64,000 nt of DNA from Hyphomicrobium zavarzinii ATCC 27496. Lineage in GTDB: Bacteria; Pseudomonadota; Alphaproteobacteria; Rhizobiales; Hyphomicrobiaceae. The stretch is from assembly GCF_000383415.1 (NCBI RefSeq), contig NZ_KB911260.1:1-64000 (forward strand), in the 5' to 3' direction. Below, one piece after another: positions 17,979-28,821 of the stretch. The stretch's first letter is position 1. The number at the start of each line of letters is the position of its first letter. The position numbers and the translations under genes are program-made. The notes beneath the pieces are model-generated. The model was given only the letters and a program-made list of their open reading frames with translations. It did no database searches and was not told the origin of the DNA.

Positions 17979-19685
17979 TCACGAGACCAGGCTGTGGGTG
18001 AAGTAGACCACGAAGGCACCTGCGGCCAGCGTGAGGTAGGGCAGGATGCCGGCGCGAGATGATACGCCCGCTTCGGAGCCCGCGAGATGCATGTCGTCCA
18101 GCATCGCCTGGGGGAACACGCCTTTGTCCTGGATGAAGTGACGATACAGGAACACCGGGATGATCAGCGACGCGAACAGCAGGCCGGTGATCAAGGTTCC
18201 CGAACCCCAGATGTTGGCACCCAGACCCATGAACGTGAGGTTGAGATAGCCAAGGATGGCGCCGAGCGCGAGCAGGATCGTCGGGGCCTTGTAGGGGCGG
18301 CTCCAATTCGGACGGTCCATGCGATGGATCCAGCCCGAGTTGAGGTTGAGGAAGTTGAACATGATGTAGCCGACGTTCGAGGCCGCAAGCACGAACACGT
18401 AGTCGGACATCAGGAGCAGGATCAGGTTGAAGCAGAGATCGGTCCACATGGCGCTGGTGGGTGCGCCGTGCTCGTTCACGTGAGACAGGTAGCGCGGCAG
18501 CCAACCGTCGACGGAGCCCTGATAGAGCGTGCGCGACGAGCCGGCCATCGACGTCATGATGGAGAGCATCAGAGCGAGAACGAGCATCACCACCAGAATG
18601 TTGGTGACGAACGCGCTGCCGCCGAGGATGCCCGCGAGCGCATTGGCAACGCCCATGCCGCTGTAGATTTCCGGCGCCAGCATGCCATCGTACACGGCAG
18701 GCGTGGTGACGTTTCCGTTGGCGTCGGTCACGGCCGGGGTCACGAGCTGGCCGAGGCCCAGATGTCCCTGGAAGGCGAGAGGCACGAGGGTGAAGACGGC
18801 GATGCAGAGCAGGCCGGAATAGAAGATGGCCCGAACCGTGTCTCTCTTCGGATCCTTGAACTCGCGCGTATAGCAGACGGCGGTCTCGAAGCCGTAGGTC
18901 GACCAGGCGGCAATGAAGAGACCGCCCGCCATCAGGGCCCATCCATCGATGTTCCACTGGCCTTCCACGACGTTGCCGACGGAATCGTAGGCAAGCGGCG
19001 CGAGAGGGAAGAAGTTCGAGGCGACCATGTCGCCGGTGAGCAGCGGCACCACGCCGATCAGCATCAGAGGCAGGAGGCCCGTGAGGCCGAGGATCAGGGT
19101 CGTTCGTGCCGAGCGCAGAATTCCGCCATGCTGAATGGCGAAAACCGTGAGCAGCAAGGCGGCTCCGATGATGAAGGTCGCGTTGATGCGGAGCTGCAAT
19201 CCGGATTTCAGCGCACTGAGATCAAGAAGCGTGATCTGCCACGTGTTGATCACAGCGTCCGGCGGGAAGAGCACGCTCAGGATGTAGCCAGCCGCCAGTC
19301 CCGATCCGATCGCGAGAACAGGCGACCAGGCGAACCAGTTGCACCACACGGAGACGGGGGCCACGAATTTGCTGTAGCGCACCCATGCCACGGCACCATA
19401 GACCGACGCGCCGCCGGATTTGTGAGGAAACAATCCTGCGATTTCGGCGTAAGTAAATGCCTGAATGAAGCCGAATGTGATGGAAAGGATCCACACAAGC
19501 CAGGCGGGCTTGCCGACTGTTGCCGAGATCGCGCCCATCGAGAAGAGCACCAGCGCCGGAACGCCGCTGGCCACCCAGAAGGCGCCTGTCCAACTGATCT
19601 TTCGATGCAGGGTGGCGTTCTGTATGACCACGTTCTCGGATAAGTCGGCACTGATTGCGTCTACGTTCGTAGACTCCTTGTTCAT
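17979..19685 (-). CDS. APC-superfamily amino acid/amine permease
   Basis: A 568-residue polytopic inner-membrane transporter of the amino acid-polyamine-organocation superfamily, with about 12-13 hydrophobic segments. The first helices show SWTGAFWVASGVPALVLFSMG and the conserved YAEIAGLFPHKSGGASVYG; a WSTYGFETAVCYTREFKDP block follows helix 6. It is convergent with etfA and divergent from dmd, flanked on both sides by methylamine oxidation genes, so uptake of a methylated amine or an amine-derived compound is a reasonable inference; the sequence itself does not reveal the substrate. The ATG at 19685 follows a GGGGAGG-type ribosome site. Confidence 0.85.
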   Translation of the reverse strand: MNKESTNVDAISADLSENVVIQNATLHRKISWTGAFWVASGVPALVLFSMGAISATVGKPAWLVWILSITFGFIQAFTYAEIAGLFPHKSGGASVYGAVAWVRYSKFVAPVSVWCNWFAWSPVLAIGSGLAAGYILSVLFPPDAVINTWQITLLDLSALKSGLQLRINATFIIGAALLLTVFAIQHGGILRSARTTLILGLTGLLPLMLIGVVPLLTGDMVASNFFPLAPLAYDSVGNVVEGQWNIDGWALMAGGLFIAAWSTYGFETAVCYTREFKDPKRDTVRAIFYSGLLCIAVFTLVPLAFQGHLGLGQLVTPAVTDANGNVTTPAVYDGMLAPEIYSGMGVANALAGILGGSAFVTNILVVMLVLALMLSIMTSMAGSSRTLYQGSVDGWLPRYLSHVNEHGAPTSAMWTDLCFNLILLLMSDYVFVLAASNVGYIMFNFLNLNSGWIHRMDRPNWSRPYKAPTILLALGAILGYLNLTFMGLGANIWGSGTLITGLLFASLIIPVFLYRHFIQDKGVFPQAMLDDMHLAGSEAGVSSRAGILPYLTLAAGAFVVYFTHSLVS

Positions 19686-20041
19686 TCCTACCTCCCCTTT
19701 GATCGGGGCAAACCCTCGCTCCGCTGCCCGGCGTCGAATTTCCGAGGCGATTTGGCGGGCCAGACTTTGCTTTTTGATTGTTGACTTAAATCACTGCGGG
19801 AAAACCCATTAGTCGCGGCGCTGCTCCGATACGCCGCATTTATTTCACCCTGGGTTCGCGCTATTCCAATAACAAGCCGATGCGATGGCTCTACACAGAG
19901 CGGTGCTTTGGCCGGGATGTGTTTCGTTTCGGTCTGCTTTTGGGAGCGCCCCATTTCCAGCCCCTGTCCGGGCATGAAAATGGAAAATCGCCCACGAAAC
20001 GCTATCCGAATGCAATTCCGGAATGAATTGCGCCGAAGAGG

Positions 20042-20057
20042 TACTACCATGGTAGTA
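20042..20057. promoter_or_regulatory. Perfect 16-bp palindrome upstream of dmd
   Basis: TACTACCATGGTAGTA is a complete palindrome 255 bp before the dmd start, only 3 bp from an FNR/FixK-type box. This arrangement is typical of a control region bound by two regulators. The binding protein is unknown. Confidence 0.55.
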
Positions 20058-20060
20058 GCC

Positions 20061-20074
20061 TTGACTTTTATCAA
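20061..20074. promoter_or_regulatory. FNR/FixK-type box in the permease-dmd control region
   Basis: TTGACTTTTATCAA fits the Crp/Fnr-family consensus TTGAT-N4-ATCAA with one mismatch and the FixK pattern TTG(A/C)-N6-TCAA exactly. It lies about 238 bp before dmd and 375 bp before the permease. Hyphomicrobium can oxidise methylamines while denitrifying, so control by an oxygen or nitric-oxide-responsive regulator would make sense. Confidence 0.5.
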
Positions 20075-20185
20075 GTAAGCGGCGATAGATGCTGTGGTGC
20101 ACAGCTCGCGCTTGCGAAGCTTCGCTCCTTCTCTCCAATAAAAAAACTCCGAACCCTGCGGCTGGTCTTTCGCGTGCGCGAAATG

Positions 20186-20198
20186 TACCTCGAAGGTA
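20186..20198. promoter_or_regulatory. Inverted repeat TACCT-N3-AGGTA before dmd
   Basis: TACCT (20186-20190), CGA, AGGTA (20194-20198), followed by GT. It shares ACC/GGTAGT features with the 20042 palindrome and may be a second half-strength site for the same protein. Confidence 0.35.
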
Positions 20199-20215
20199 GT
20201 AACCGCTTGTGGTGA

Positions 20216-22522
<2,307 letters not shown>

Positions 22523-22558
22523 GCGTTGAAGCGTCTCTCAGAGGATGCCAGGATCGCA

Positions 22559-22585
22559 GTGGGGAGGGCGCGCCGCTCTCCCCAC
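22559..22585 (+). repeat. Stem-loop downstream of dmd
   Basis: GTGGGGAG (22559-22566) pairs with CTCCCCAC (22578-22585) across an 11-nt loop, 37 bp after the dmd stop. No T-run follows, so it may stabilise the dmd message or reduce read-through into the cupin gene. Confidence 0.45.
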
Positions 22586-22679
22586 GGCCACGGCCTCCTC
22601 AGGAATTCGCTACGTCGGCTGGAAAGGCATGAGCGGGTAACAACAGCAGTTATGCGCTCGCAATAACAGGATATAGGCA

Positions 22680-23042
22680 ATGTCATCGATTTCATCTTTC
22701 GGCACCTACAAAGCTCCTAAGTCCACTCCTATCACCGCCGATCTGGAAGGGTGGAAGCCTGTCGAAGGCTCTCCGACCATGAAGACCTGGATCGAGAACA
22801 AGACGGATGACGGGAAATTTCTGACCGGCTTCTGGGAGGCGACTCCGGGCAGCTATCACGTTACCTACAAGGCGGATGAGCTCATCCATCTGTTCGAGGG
22901 CAAGGTCACGCTGACCGAGGACGGCAGCGGCGAGCAGAAGACGTTCTCGGCTGGAGACAGCTTGCACATCGCGGCCGGGTTTACCGGAATCTGGAAGACC
23001 GAAGAGCGCATCCGCAAGATCTTCGCGATCAGAATTAAATGA
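22680..23042 (+). CDS. Small cupin (DUF861/Cupin_3, EutQ-like)
   Basis: A 120-residue single-domain cupin. TGFWEATPGSYHVTYKADEL followed by IHLFEGKVTLTEDG and SAGDSLHIAAGFTGIWKTEE matches the DUF861 family that includes EutQ-type and ureidoglycine aminohydrolase-like cupins. The metal ligands are degenerate (no clear HxH), as often in this family. It lies 157 bp after dmd on the same strand and ends at a strong terminator, so it is probably read from dmd or its own weak promoter. Its function is unknown; a role in handling a methylamine-derived product is only suggested by position. Confidence 0.82.
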   Translation: MSSISSFGTYKAPKSTPITADLEGWKPVEGSPTMKTWIENKTDDGKFLTGFWEATPGSYHVTYKADELIHLFEGKVTLTEDGSGEQKTFSAGDSLHIAAGFTGIWKTEERIRKIFAIRIK

Positions 23043-23086
23043 TCGTGGACGTGCGCCACCTTTCCCTCAGAGCGGCGCACAGTACG

Positions 23087-23118
23087 AAAAAAGCCATGCG
23101 GTAAGCATGGCTTTTTTT
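23087..23118. terminator. Bidirectional intrinsic terminator between cupin and regulator genes
   Basis: An A-run (23087-23092), the stem AAGCCATGC/GCATGGCTT (23091-23099 and 23105-23113) with a 5-nt loop, and a T-run (23112-23118). It can terminate the plus-strand cupin transcript and the minus-strand kinase/regulator transcript. Confidence 0.88.
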
Positions 23119-23170
23119 GTTTCTGGAGGGAGAGTAGCGCGCGCGGCGGCAATAGCCTTCGAATGGCGAT

Positions 23171-23959
23171 CTAACGGCGCGCTATTCCGTCTCCTTTGGA
23201 GGGCACGGCGCTTTGCGGCGCCGACTGTTGCGAGGGCGCGTTCGGCTTGCCGGGGGCGCCGGGCGGGTTGTTGAAATTCCAGTCCTCCCGGTCCGGTCCG
23301 AACGGACAGCAGCCGGAAAGCTCGCAGCGCGGCTTGCTCTGGTGTTTCCAGACCGCCGCTTCCAGGCGGCTCGTCAGGTTCAATTTGCGCAGCAGGTTCT
23401 TGATGTGAACCTTCACTGTCGTGCTGCTGATCCCGAGATTGCGCGCGATCGTCTTGTTGTTCAGCCCGTCAGCCAGGCACTGGAGAATCTCATGCTCGCG
23501 GTCGGTGAGGCCGCTGTCGCTTGTGTTCTTCTTTGTAGCGGGCTCCAGAAGCGCGTTCTTCAGCACCTCCGTCAGCCGATCCTGCAATACGGTTGTGCCG
23601 GTTGAGGCCTTGAGCAGGTTCGTGCAGAGGTCCTCCGGCTCCATGTCCTTCAGCAGGTAACCATCGGCGCCGGCGCGAAGGGCTTCCAGCAGGTCTTCCT
23701 CGGCATCGGACACGGTGAGCACGATGTAGCGCGCGTCGAGATCGGTAGCCTTGAAGCGGCGGAGCGTTTCCAGCCCGTCCATGCCCTTCATGTTGAGATC
23801 GATAAGAACCATGTCGGGCTGGAGTTTTTGGGCGCAGTCCAGGCCTTCCTGGCCGGATGCGGCTTCTCCGACGATCTCAAAGTTTTCGTTGTCCGAAATG
23901 ATCTGCCCCACTCCCTTGCGGAACAGGGCATGATCGTCGATGAGCATGACTTTGATCAT
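23171..23959 (-). CDS. NarL/FixJ-family response regulator
   Basis: A 262-residue response regulator. The receiver domain begins MIKVMLIDDHALFRKGV with the phosphoacceptor Asp in MVLIDLNMKGMDG; the LuxR-type DNA-binding domain carries LTDREHEILQCLADGLNNKTIARNLGIS and TVKVHIKNLLRKLN. An unusual Pro/Gln/Ser-rich tail of about 60 residues with Cys residues (CELSGCCPFG) follows. The ATG at 23959 has GAAGG upstream; a TTG two codons earlier is less likely. It lies 28 bp downstream of the histidine kinase gene and ends near the shared terminator. Its position beside dmd suggests that it controls amine genes; the targets are not known. Confidence 0.9.
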   Translation of the reverse strand: MIKVMLIDDHALFRKGVGQIISDNENFEIVGEAASGQEGLDCAQKLQPDMVLIDLNMKGMDGLETLRRFKATDLDARYIVLTVSDAEEDLLEALRAGADGYLLKDMEPEDLCTNLLKASTGTTVLQDRLTEVLKNALLEPATKKNTSDSGLTDREHEILQCLADGLNNKTIARNLGISSTTVKVHIKNLLRKLNLTSRLEAAVWKHQSKPRCELSGCCPFGPDREDWNFNNPPGAPGKPNAPSQQSAPQSAVPSKGDGIARR

Positions 23960-23987
23960 TCGCAATTGCCTTCAATAGTCATTCTAC

Positions 23988-25877
23988 CTACTGCGCCAAA
24001 CTCGGCGTGAATGTCAGCCTCACCCGCGTGCCGCCCTGCCGTCTGGTCATCACCTCGATGTGTCCGCCGAGGCTGTAGGCGCGCTCCTTCATGATGGCCT
24101 GTCCGTGATGCCCCTGGCCATCGGTCGGCGGGCTATATCCCACTCCGTCGTCGTCTATTGTAACCAATACGGAACCATTCCCCTGCATGGAGAGCCCGAT
24201 GAATGCGTTGTTGGCACCGGCGTGATGGACGATGTTGGACAAGGCCTCGCGCACGACATGCAGGATATGAAATTCTTCGTTGACGGTCAGCCGGCAATTC
24301 ACAAGACGGTTGTCGAGCGTGATGGAAAGTGTCGAACGCTGCGAGAATTCGTCGATTGCCGATTGCACAGCATAGCCCAGCCCGCGCACGTCCATGTGCA
24401 CGCGGAAGGTGGCTAGCAGCTCGCGCAGCTCGCGGTAAGCATTATCCAGTCCTCTTCGCAGCTCCTTGATCACAACGGGGCTGTTGTTGCCATTGCTCGT
24501 ATTGGCGCTGCTCGATTGCAGCCGCGCGAGCTGGATTTTCATGAAGGAGAGGGATTGGGCGAGGGAGTCGTGCAGCTCGCGCGCAATGGCTGCCCGTTCC
24601 TCGAGAACGGCGATGCGCCGGCCTTCCTGGTCGTGGTTCTGGAATTTCGCGGTCATGGAGAGAAGCCCCGCCGTGATTTCCAGCACGCGGATTTCGGTTT
24701 CGTCGAGAAAGCGGCCTTTTTCCATCTCCACCAGGAGCGCACCGCGCTCGCCGGACGGCTCTGCAAAGGCCACCGCCATGCACCGCACCTCCTCGTTTTC
24801 CGCGTATTTCTGCATGAAGGTCGAGACTTTCGCCACGCGAAGCTCGCTGACGATGGCGTCGCTCAGGGGGCAAGGCTCGTGGTGCGAGTAGACGGCTCGG
24901 CCGGTAGGTGCGCTGGCCTCGTCCTCGGTGTAGAGAATGGCCGCATTGTTGACGTCCAGAGAACGTTCCAGCGAATAGAGCATCTTGCGGAGCGTGGCAT
25001 CGATCAGCGGCTGATCGTTAATCAGCTCGACGAACCTGGCGAGAAATTCCTGCGCGCCGATCATGCGCCGCAAATGCTCGCTGGTCTTGTTGGCCCACGT
25101 CGCCTCTGCAACGTAGCCTTCCATGCGCGCCGTCATGCCCGACACCCTCTGCTCGAGGCGCAGCAACTCATCTGCTTCGGGGCGGGCGGTATCGTAAACG
25201 AATTTTTCCGGGATGAATTCGATCAGCCGGTCGATGCGGTCAACGAGCACGCGCCGCGTTCCCAGTGCAATTCGTGCAACGCACAAAATGACGAACAGCA
25301 GGCCCATCAACTGCAGCGTCGCGATAACCGATTGCTTGGTTTCGACGTCGCGCTGCAACGCGACACCCAGCGATGCGTAGGACGCAAGGACTTCGTCCGC
25401 CAGCAGCAGGCGTGTCGCGATCGGCGCATCCTCCTCGCGCGCGCGGCGAAGGCGCTCCTCGGCCGCGGTGATGTTTCCGACCTCCGTGCTCAGGTTGGGG
25501 CGATCCCGCCTGATGAGCCAGACAACCTCTCGATCACGGGCGTCGAGCGGCTTTTCGCTCAAGTGGTTGAGAATGGTTTCGGCGTCGCGCGCGGAGCTCG
25601 CTCTCGCTAGCTCGAGCTGACCCTTCCAGTGCAGTTGCTGCTCGTGAATCTTGTTGGTGACGGAGTGGCTGACGGGAATATAATCGATCAGAAATAGCGA
25701 TCCGGCCTGGATCAGGATCGATGTCAAAGCGATGCAGAGCAGCAGGGTCAGGATTCTCACATAGATCGTGTGTTGCCCGAGCTTTCGCAGCTCGGCGCAC
25801 GCCCGCCGGAAGCGTGATGGCGAAACGCTCGAAAATTTATCCGCGAGACTGCGCAGAACCTCATGGGCCGTCGTCAT
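23988..25877 (-). CDS. NarX-type sensor histidine kinase
   Basis: A membrane sensor kinase of about 629 residues. Two transmembrane segments (VRILTLLLCIALTSILIQAG and LQLMGLLFVILCVARIALG) flank a periplasmic domain of about 150 residues. A linker and a GAF-like region follow, then the HisKA_3 box with the phosphorylated His in AIARELHDSLAQSLSFMK and a HATPase domain (HVVREALSNIVHHAG, IDDDGVGY). The start is uncertain: ATGs at 25913, 25895 and 25877 are in frame; at 25877 the start codon overlaps that of the divergent PAS gene. It pairs with the response regulator directly downstream. The signal is unknown. Confidence 0.88.
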   Translation of the reverse strand: MTTAHEVLRSLADKFSSVSPSRFRRACAELRKLGQHTIYVRILTLLLCIALTSILIQAGSLFLIDYIPVSHSVTNKIHEQQLHWKGQLELARASSARDAETILNHLSEKPLDARDREVVWLIRRDRPNLSTEVGNITAAEERLRRAREEDAPIATRLLLADEVLASYASLGVALQRDVETKQSVIATLQLMGLLFVILCVARIALGTRRVLVDRIDRLIEFIPEKFVYDTARPEADELLRLEQRVSGMTARMEGYVAEATWANKTSEHLRRMIGAQEFLARFVELINDQPLIDATLRKMLYSLERSLDVNNAAILYTEDEASAPTGRAVYSHHEPCPLSDAIVSELRVAKVSTFMQKYAENEEVRCMAVAFAEPSGERGALLVEMEKGRFLDETEIRVLEITAGLLSMTAKFQNHDQEGRRIAVLEERAAIARELHDSLAQSLSFMKIQLARLQSSSANTSNGNNSPVVIKELRRGLDNAYRELRELLATFRVHMDVRGLGYAVQSAIDEFSQRSTLSITLDNRLVNCRLTVNEEFHILHVVREALSNIVHHAGANNAFIGLSMQGNGSVLVTIDDDGVGYSPPTDGQGHHGQAIMKERAYSLGGHIEVMTRRQGGTRVRLTFTPSLAQ

Positions 25878-27285
25878 GAGCCTCGAGGTTTTCTGCATGG
25901 CGGTGCTGAGCATCGTCTTCCTGATCGTTTTCGGTATGTGGTGGGATGGTAGCGCTCCGCTCAAGATCCATCTAGCTGCTCTTACCGTCACCATGGTGGT
26001 GGTGGTGACCGGCGTGTTGATGATCTCTCTTTATCCGTTCGTCGCTGCGCGGCGGCCCTCGCGGGTCAAGGAAAGCAATCTCGATACCATCGAGTGGGCG
26101 AGCGACGTCTCGCGCAAGCTGTCGACGCCAGCGGCCATTCTCGATGCCCAGTCGACGGTCGTCGTCGCCAACAAGAACTTTCTGGCCGAGCTCGGCATGC
26201 ACGGCATGAGTGACCAGATCGTCGGGATGCCGATCTCCAACCTGGTTCATCCGAGCGATCACAACACGCTCGCGAAGTTCATCGCGGCGGCGGTGCGAAA
26301 CGATCTCAGCAACGATACGGTCGCGCTCAGGATGCTTTGCGCCGATGGCACCATTCTCAGGGTGCACATGTCGCTTTCTCCGTTGCACGAGGAGGGGAAC
26401 TCCGGGCTCAACCTGCTGCAGTTCTCCGTGCTGTCGTCTCAGCGCACGGCTGCCAGCGATCCCATCGGGGAGTACGACTATCATCTGCTGATCGACCGCA
26501 TCGAGCAGATCGTCTTCCAGATCAATGCCGATCGGGACCTGATTTTTCTGAACCCCTCCTGGGCGGCCTTGCTGGATCACACTGTTCAAGAGAGCCTGAA
26601 CAAGCCGTTCGTCTCCTTCGTGCATCCCGAGGACAGGCTGCTCGTCGAGGCTCACGTCAAGGCGCTCACCCGCGGAAAGCGCAACAGTTGCCATATCGAA
26701 ACCCGCATGATCGCAAAGAACGGCACCTCATACTGGGTGCAGTTGCGCGCGAAATCCATGTCTTCGCTCAAGGGGGAGAAGACAAGCGTCATCGGAACGC
26801 TTACTGACGTAAGTCAGATGAAGCGCACGGAAGCGAGCCTGCGCGCGAACCGGCGCTCGCTCAGCATGTTGCTGAGCAACATTCCGGGGATGGTCTACCG
26901 CTGCAAGAACGACCGCAACTGGAGCTTCGAGTTCGCGAGCGACGGGTGTCTGGATGTCACCGGCTACGAGCCCTACGAAATCGTGGGGGACCCGAACTTT
27001 TCCTACGTCGAGATCATCCATCCGGAGGACCGCGCCGTTGTGTGGGAGCATGTCCGTCAGCAGGTGGCCATGCGGCGGAAATTCCAGATGATCTACCGGA
27101 TCATCAACCGGACGGGGAACGTCAAATGGGTTTGGGAGCAGGGGAAGGGCGTGTTCTCGAGCACGGGAGAGCTGTTGGCCCTGGAAGGGTTCATCACCGA
27201 TATCGCCAGCGCTGACGAGAGCGATAGCGCGATCCTCAAGGGCTTTCAAAAGCTCTTCGCGGGGCAGACACTCGTCAGTCCGTGA
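25876..27285 (+). CDS. Membrane-bound multi-PAS protein without an output domain
   Basis: About 469 residues. Two hydrophobic segments at the N terminus (VLSIVFLIVFGMWW and LAALTVTMVVVVTGVLMISL) are followed by three PAS units: one with ILDAQSTVVVANKNFL, a second with QINADRDLIFLNPSWAALL plus a PAC-like segment, and a third with GMVYRCKNDRNWSFEFASDG and another PAC (RIINRTGNVKWVWEQGKGVF). The protein then ends: no kinase, GGDEF, EAL or methyl-acceptor domain follows. It is divergent from the NarX-like kinase and is inferred to be a co-sensor or partner for it. The start at 25876 lacks a clear ribosome site; the frame is open further upstream. Confidence 0.75.
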   Translation: MSLEVFCMAVLSIVFLIVFGMWWDGSAPLKIHLAALTVTMVVVVTGVLMISLYPFVAARRPSRVKESNLDTIEWASDVSRKLSTPAAILDAQSTVVVANKNFLAELGMHGMSDQIVGMPISNLVHPSDHNTLAKFIAAAVRNDLSNDTVALRMLCADGTILRVHMSLSPLHEEGNSGLNLLQFSVLSSQRTAASDPIGEYDYHLLIDRIEQIVFQINADRDLIFLNPSWAALLDHTVQESLNKPFVSFVHPEDRLLVEAHVKALTRGKRNSCHIETRMIAKNGTSYWVQLRAKSMSSLKGEKTSVIGTLTDVSQMKRTEASLRANRRSLSMLLSNIPGMVYRCKNDRNWSFEFASDGCLDVTGYEPYEIVGDPNFSYVEIIHPEDRAVVWEHVRQQVAMRRKFQMIYRIINRTGNVKWVWEQGKGVFSSTGELLALEGFITDIASADESDSAILKGFQKLFAGQTLVSP

Positions 27286-27297
27286 TGCCGCTCTGAG

Positions 27298-28821
27298 CTA
27301 TGCCCGGGAGAGGTGGGGAGCGCTTCGCCGAACTGCGGATGCAAGGACGCAGAGACCCGCGATCGCGAGCGCCGCGCTAACCCAATAATGGACGGGATCC
27401 GTTGCGCGGCCATACCACGTGAGGGCGTGTAAGCCGACTGCCGCAAGAATGGTCAGGCCGGCGAGGACGCGCAAAAGGTGCGTCAGGCGCACCGCGTCGG
27501 GCGCGAGGGGCGCTGAGGAAATCGCCAGTGCCGTTACGGCGGCGTAGATGGGAACTGCGTAAGCCTCTCCGATAACGAAGATCGTGAGCGCTGCGGCGGC
27601 GATGGCGAGCGGCTGCCCCCAGGTGACAGCGCTCCAGATCTTCTCCCAAAGCGGCAAGGGGCGGCCCTGCTCACGGCGGCGCGCGAGCCAGATGGCGATG
27701 CCGCTATGAGTGACGACGGTGAGTGCGAAGCCGAGAAGTCCGTACGCGATTTTGACGACGAGGCCGCCGAACCATCCGAAGTGCAGCGGCTGAAGTGCGC
27801 CCAGGATCTGCTGGCCGACGGTGCCGGTCTCGAGCCCGCCGTCGCCGAGCGGCTTTCCCGTGCCATCGAAGTAGTAGCTATTGGCCATGGCGAGATGACC
27901 GGGGGTGCGCATGCCGAGATGGACGACCTGCCCTGCCTTGGCGATGTCCTGCATGTTGACACTTACAAACATGGCGCCCGGCTGCCCGGCTTGAACGTGG
28001 CGCATCATGGCTGCGACGTCAGGAACGGGAGCGGCGGTCTCGTTCTCGGTCGCGCGGGGACCGAGGATCGTTGCGAAGGCTTTCTCGGTGTCTCCGTCAT
28101 AGGCGGCAAGCGCCAGCACGCCGACGATCAACGTGGAGAGGCCAAGCAGTGCTCCGGTGGTGGAGACGACGACGTGGAACGGAAGCCCCCAGACACCGAG
28201 GCGGTTGTGCAAGTCTGCCTGCTCGAGACGGCGGGAGCCGCCCCACCTCAGCGCGAACGCATCTTTGAATAGGCGCGGATGGGAAAGAAGCCCGGAGATC
28301 AGGGAGGAGAGCAGCGTTACGCCGGTGAGGCCGACCAGGAACAGGCCCCAGGTGCGCGGCAGGTGAAGATGGATATGGAGCGCTCCGACGAACTCCGACC
28401 AAGGCGCGTGATGAGCAACGGCGAGATTTCCGGCCGCGTCGCCGATCCAGTTGCCTTCGGTGCCGGTCGCGTCGTCGTGAAAGTTGACCAGCACCCGGCT
28501 CTGCGCCGGGCCGGGACCCATGACGAAGAGGTCGTGGGCGGCTCCGGCTGCGAGCGCTTTCTCGTAGCCCGCTCGGACGAGTGCCGAGACGGCCTCGGAT
28601 GAGAGCGGCGAGTTCACCACGGGCGCGTCGGGCTGCTCCCAGCGATGCAACTCGTGCAAGAAAACGGCGAGCGTGCCCGTGAGGCAGACAATGTAGATGA
28701 GGGCCGCAAAGGCGATGCCGAGGGCAGAGTGTCCGGCCAGCATGGCGCGCACGAACTGCGGCGGAAGAAGCGGTCGCTTCTTGGGCTTCGCCGGAATGCT
28801 GGTCGCCTGCGGCGCGGTCAT
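27298..28821 (-). CDS. PepSY-associated transmembrane protein (PiuB-like)
   Basis: A 507-residue inner-membrane protein of the PepSY_TM family. An N-terminal helix (IAFAALIYIVCLTGTLAVFL) and the motifs HLHLPRTWGLFLVGLTGV and HNRLGVWGLPFHVVVSTTGA are typical of proteins found beside siderophore receptors and proposed to reduce ferric-siderophores. Further helices cover the C-terminal half. Conserved His residues in helices could bind haem. The ATG at 28821 overlaps the stop of the upstream small membrane protein (ATGA). It forms an operon with that gene and the TonB receptor. Confidence 0.88.
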   Translation of the reverse strand: MTAPQATSIPAKPKKRPLLPPQFVRAMLAGHSALGIAFAALIYIVCLTGTLAVFLHELHRWEQPDAPVVNSPLSSEAVSALVRAGYEKALAAGAAHDLFVMGPGPAQSRVLVNFHDDATGTEGNWIGDAAGNLAVAHHAPWSEFVGALHIHLHLPRTWGLFLVGLTGVTLLSSLISGLLSHPRLFKDAFALRWGGSRRLEQADLHNRLGVWGLPFHVVVSTTGALLGLSTLIVGVLALAAYDGDTEKAFATILGPRATENETAAPVPDVAAMMRHVQAGQPGAMFVSVNMQDIAKAGQVVHLGMRTPGHLAMANSYYFDGTGKPLGDGGLETGTVGQQILGALQPLHFGWFGGLVVKIAYGLLGFALTVVTHSGIAIWLARRREQGRPLPLWEKIWSAVTWGQPLAIAAAALTIFVIGEAYAVPIYAAVTALAISSAPLAPDAVRLTHLLRVLAGLTILAAVGLHALTWYGRATDPVHYWVSAALAIAGLCVLASAVRRSAPHLSRA

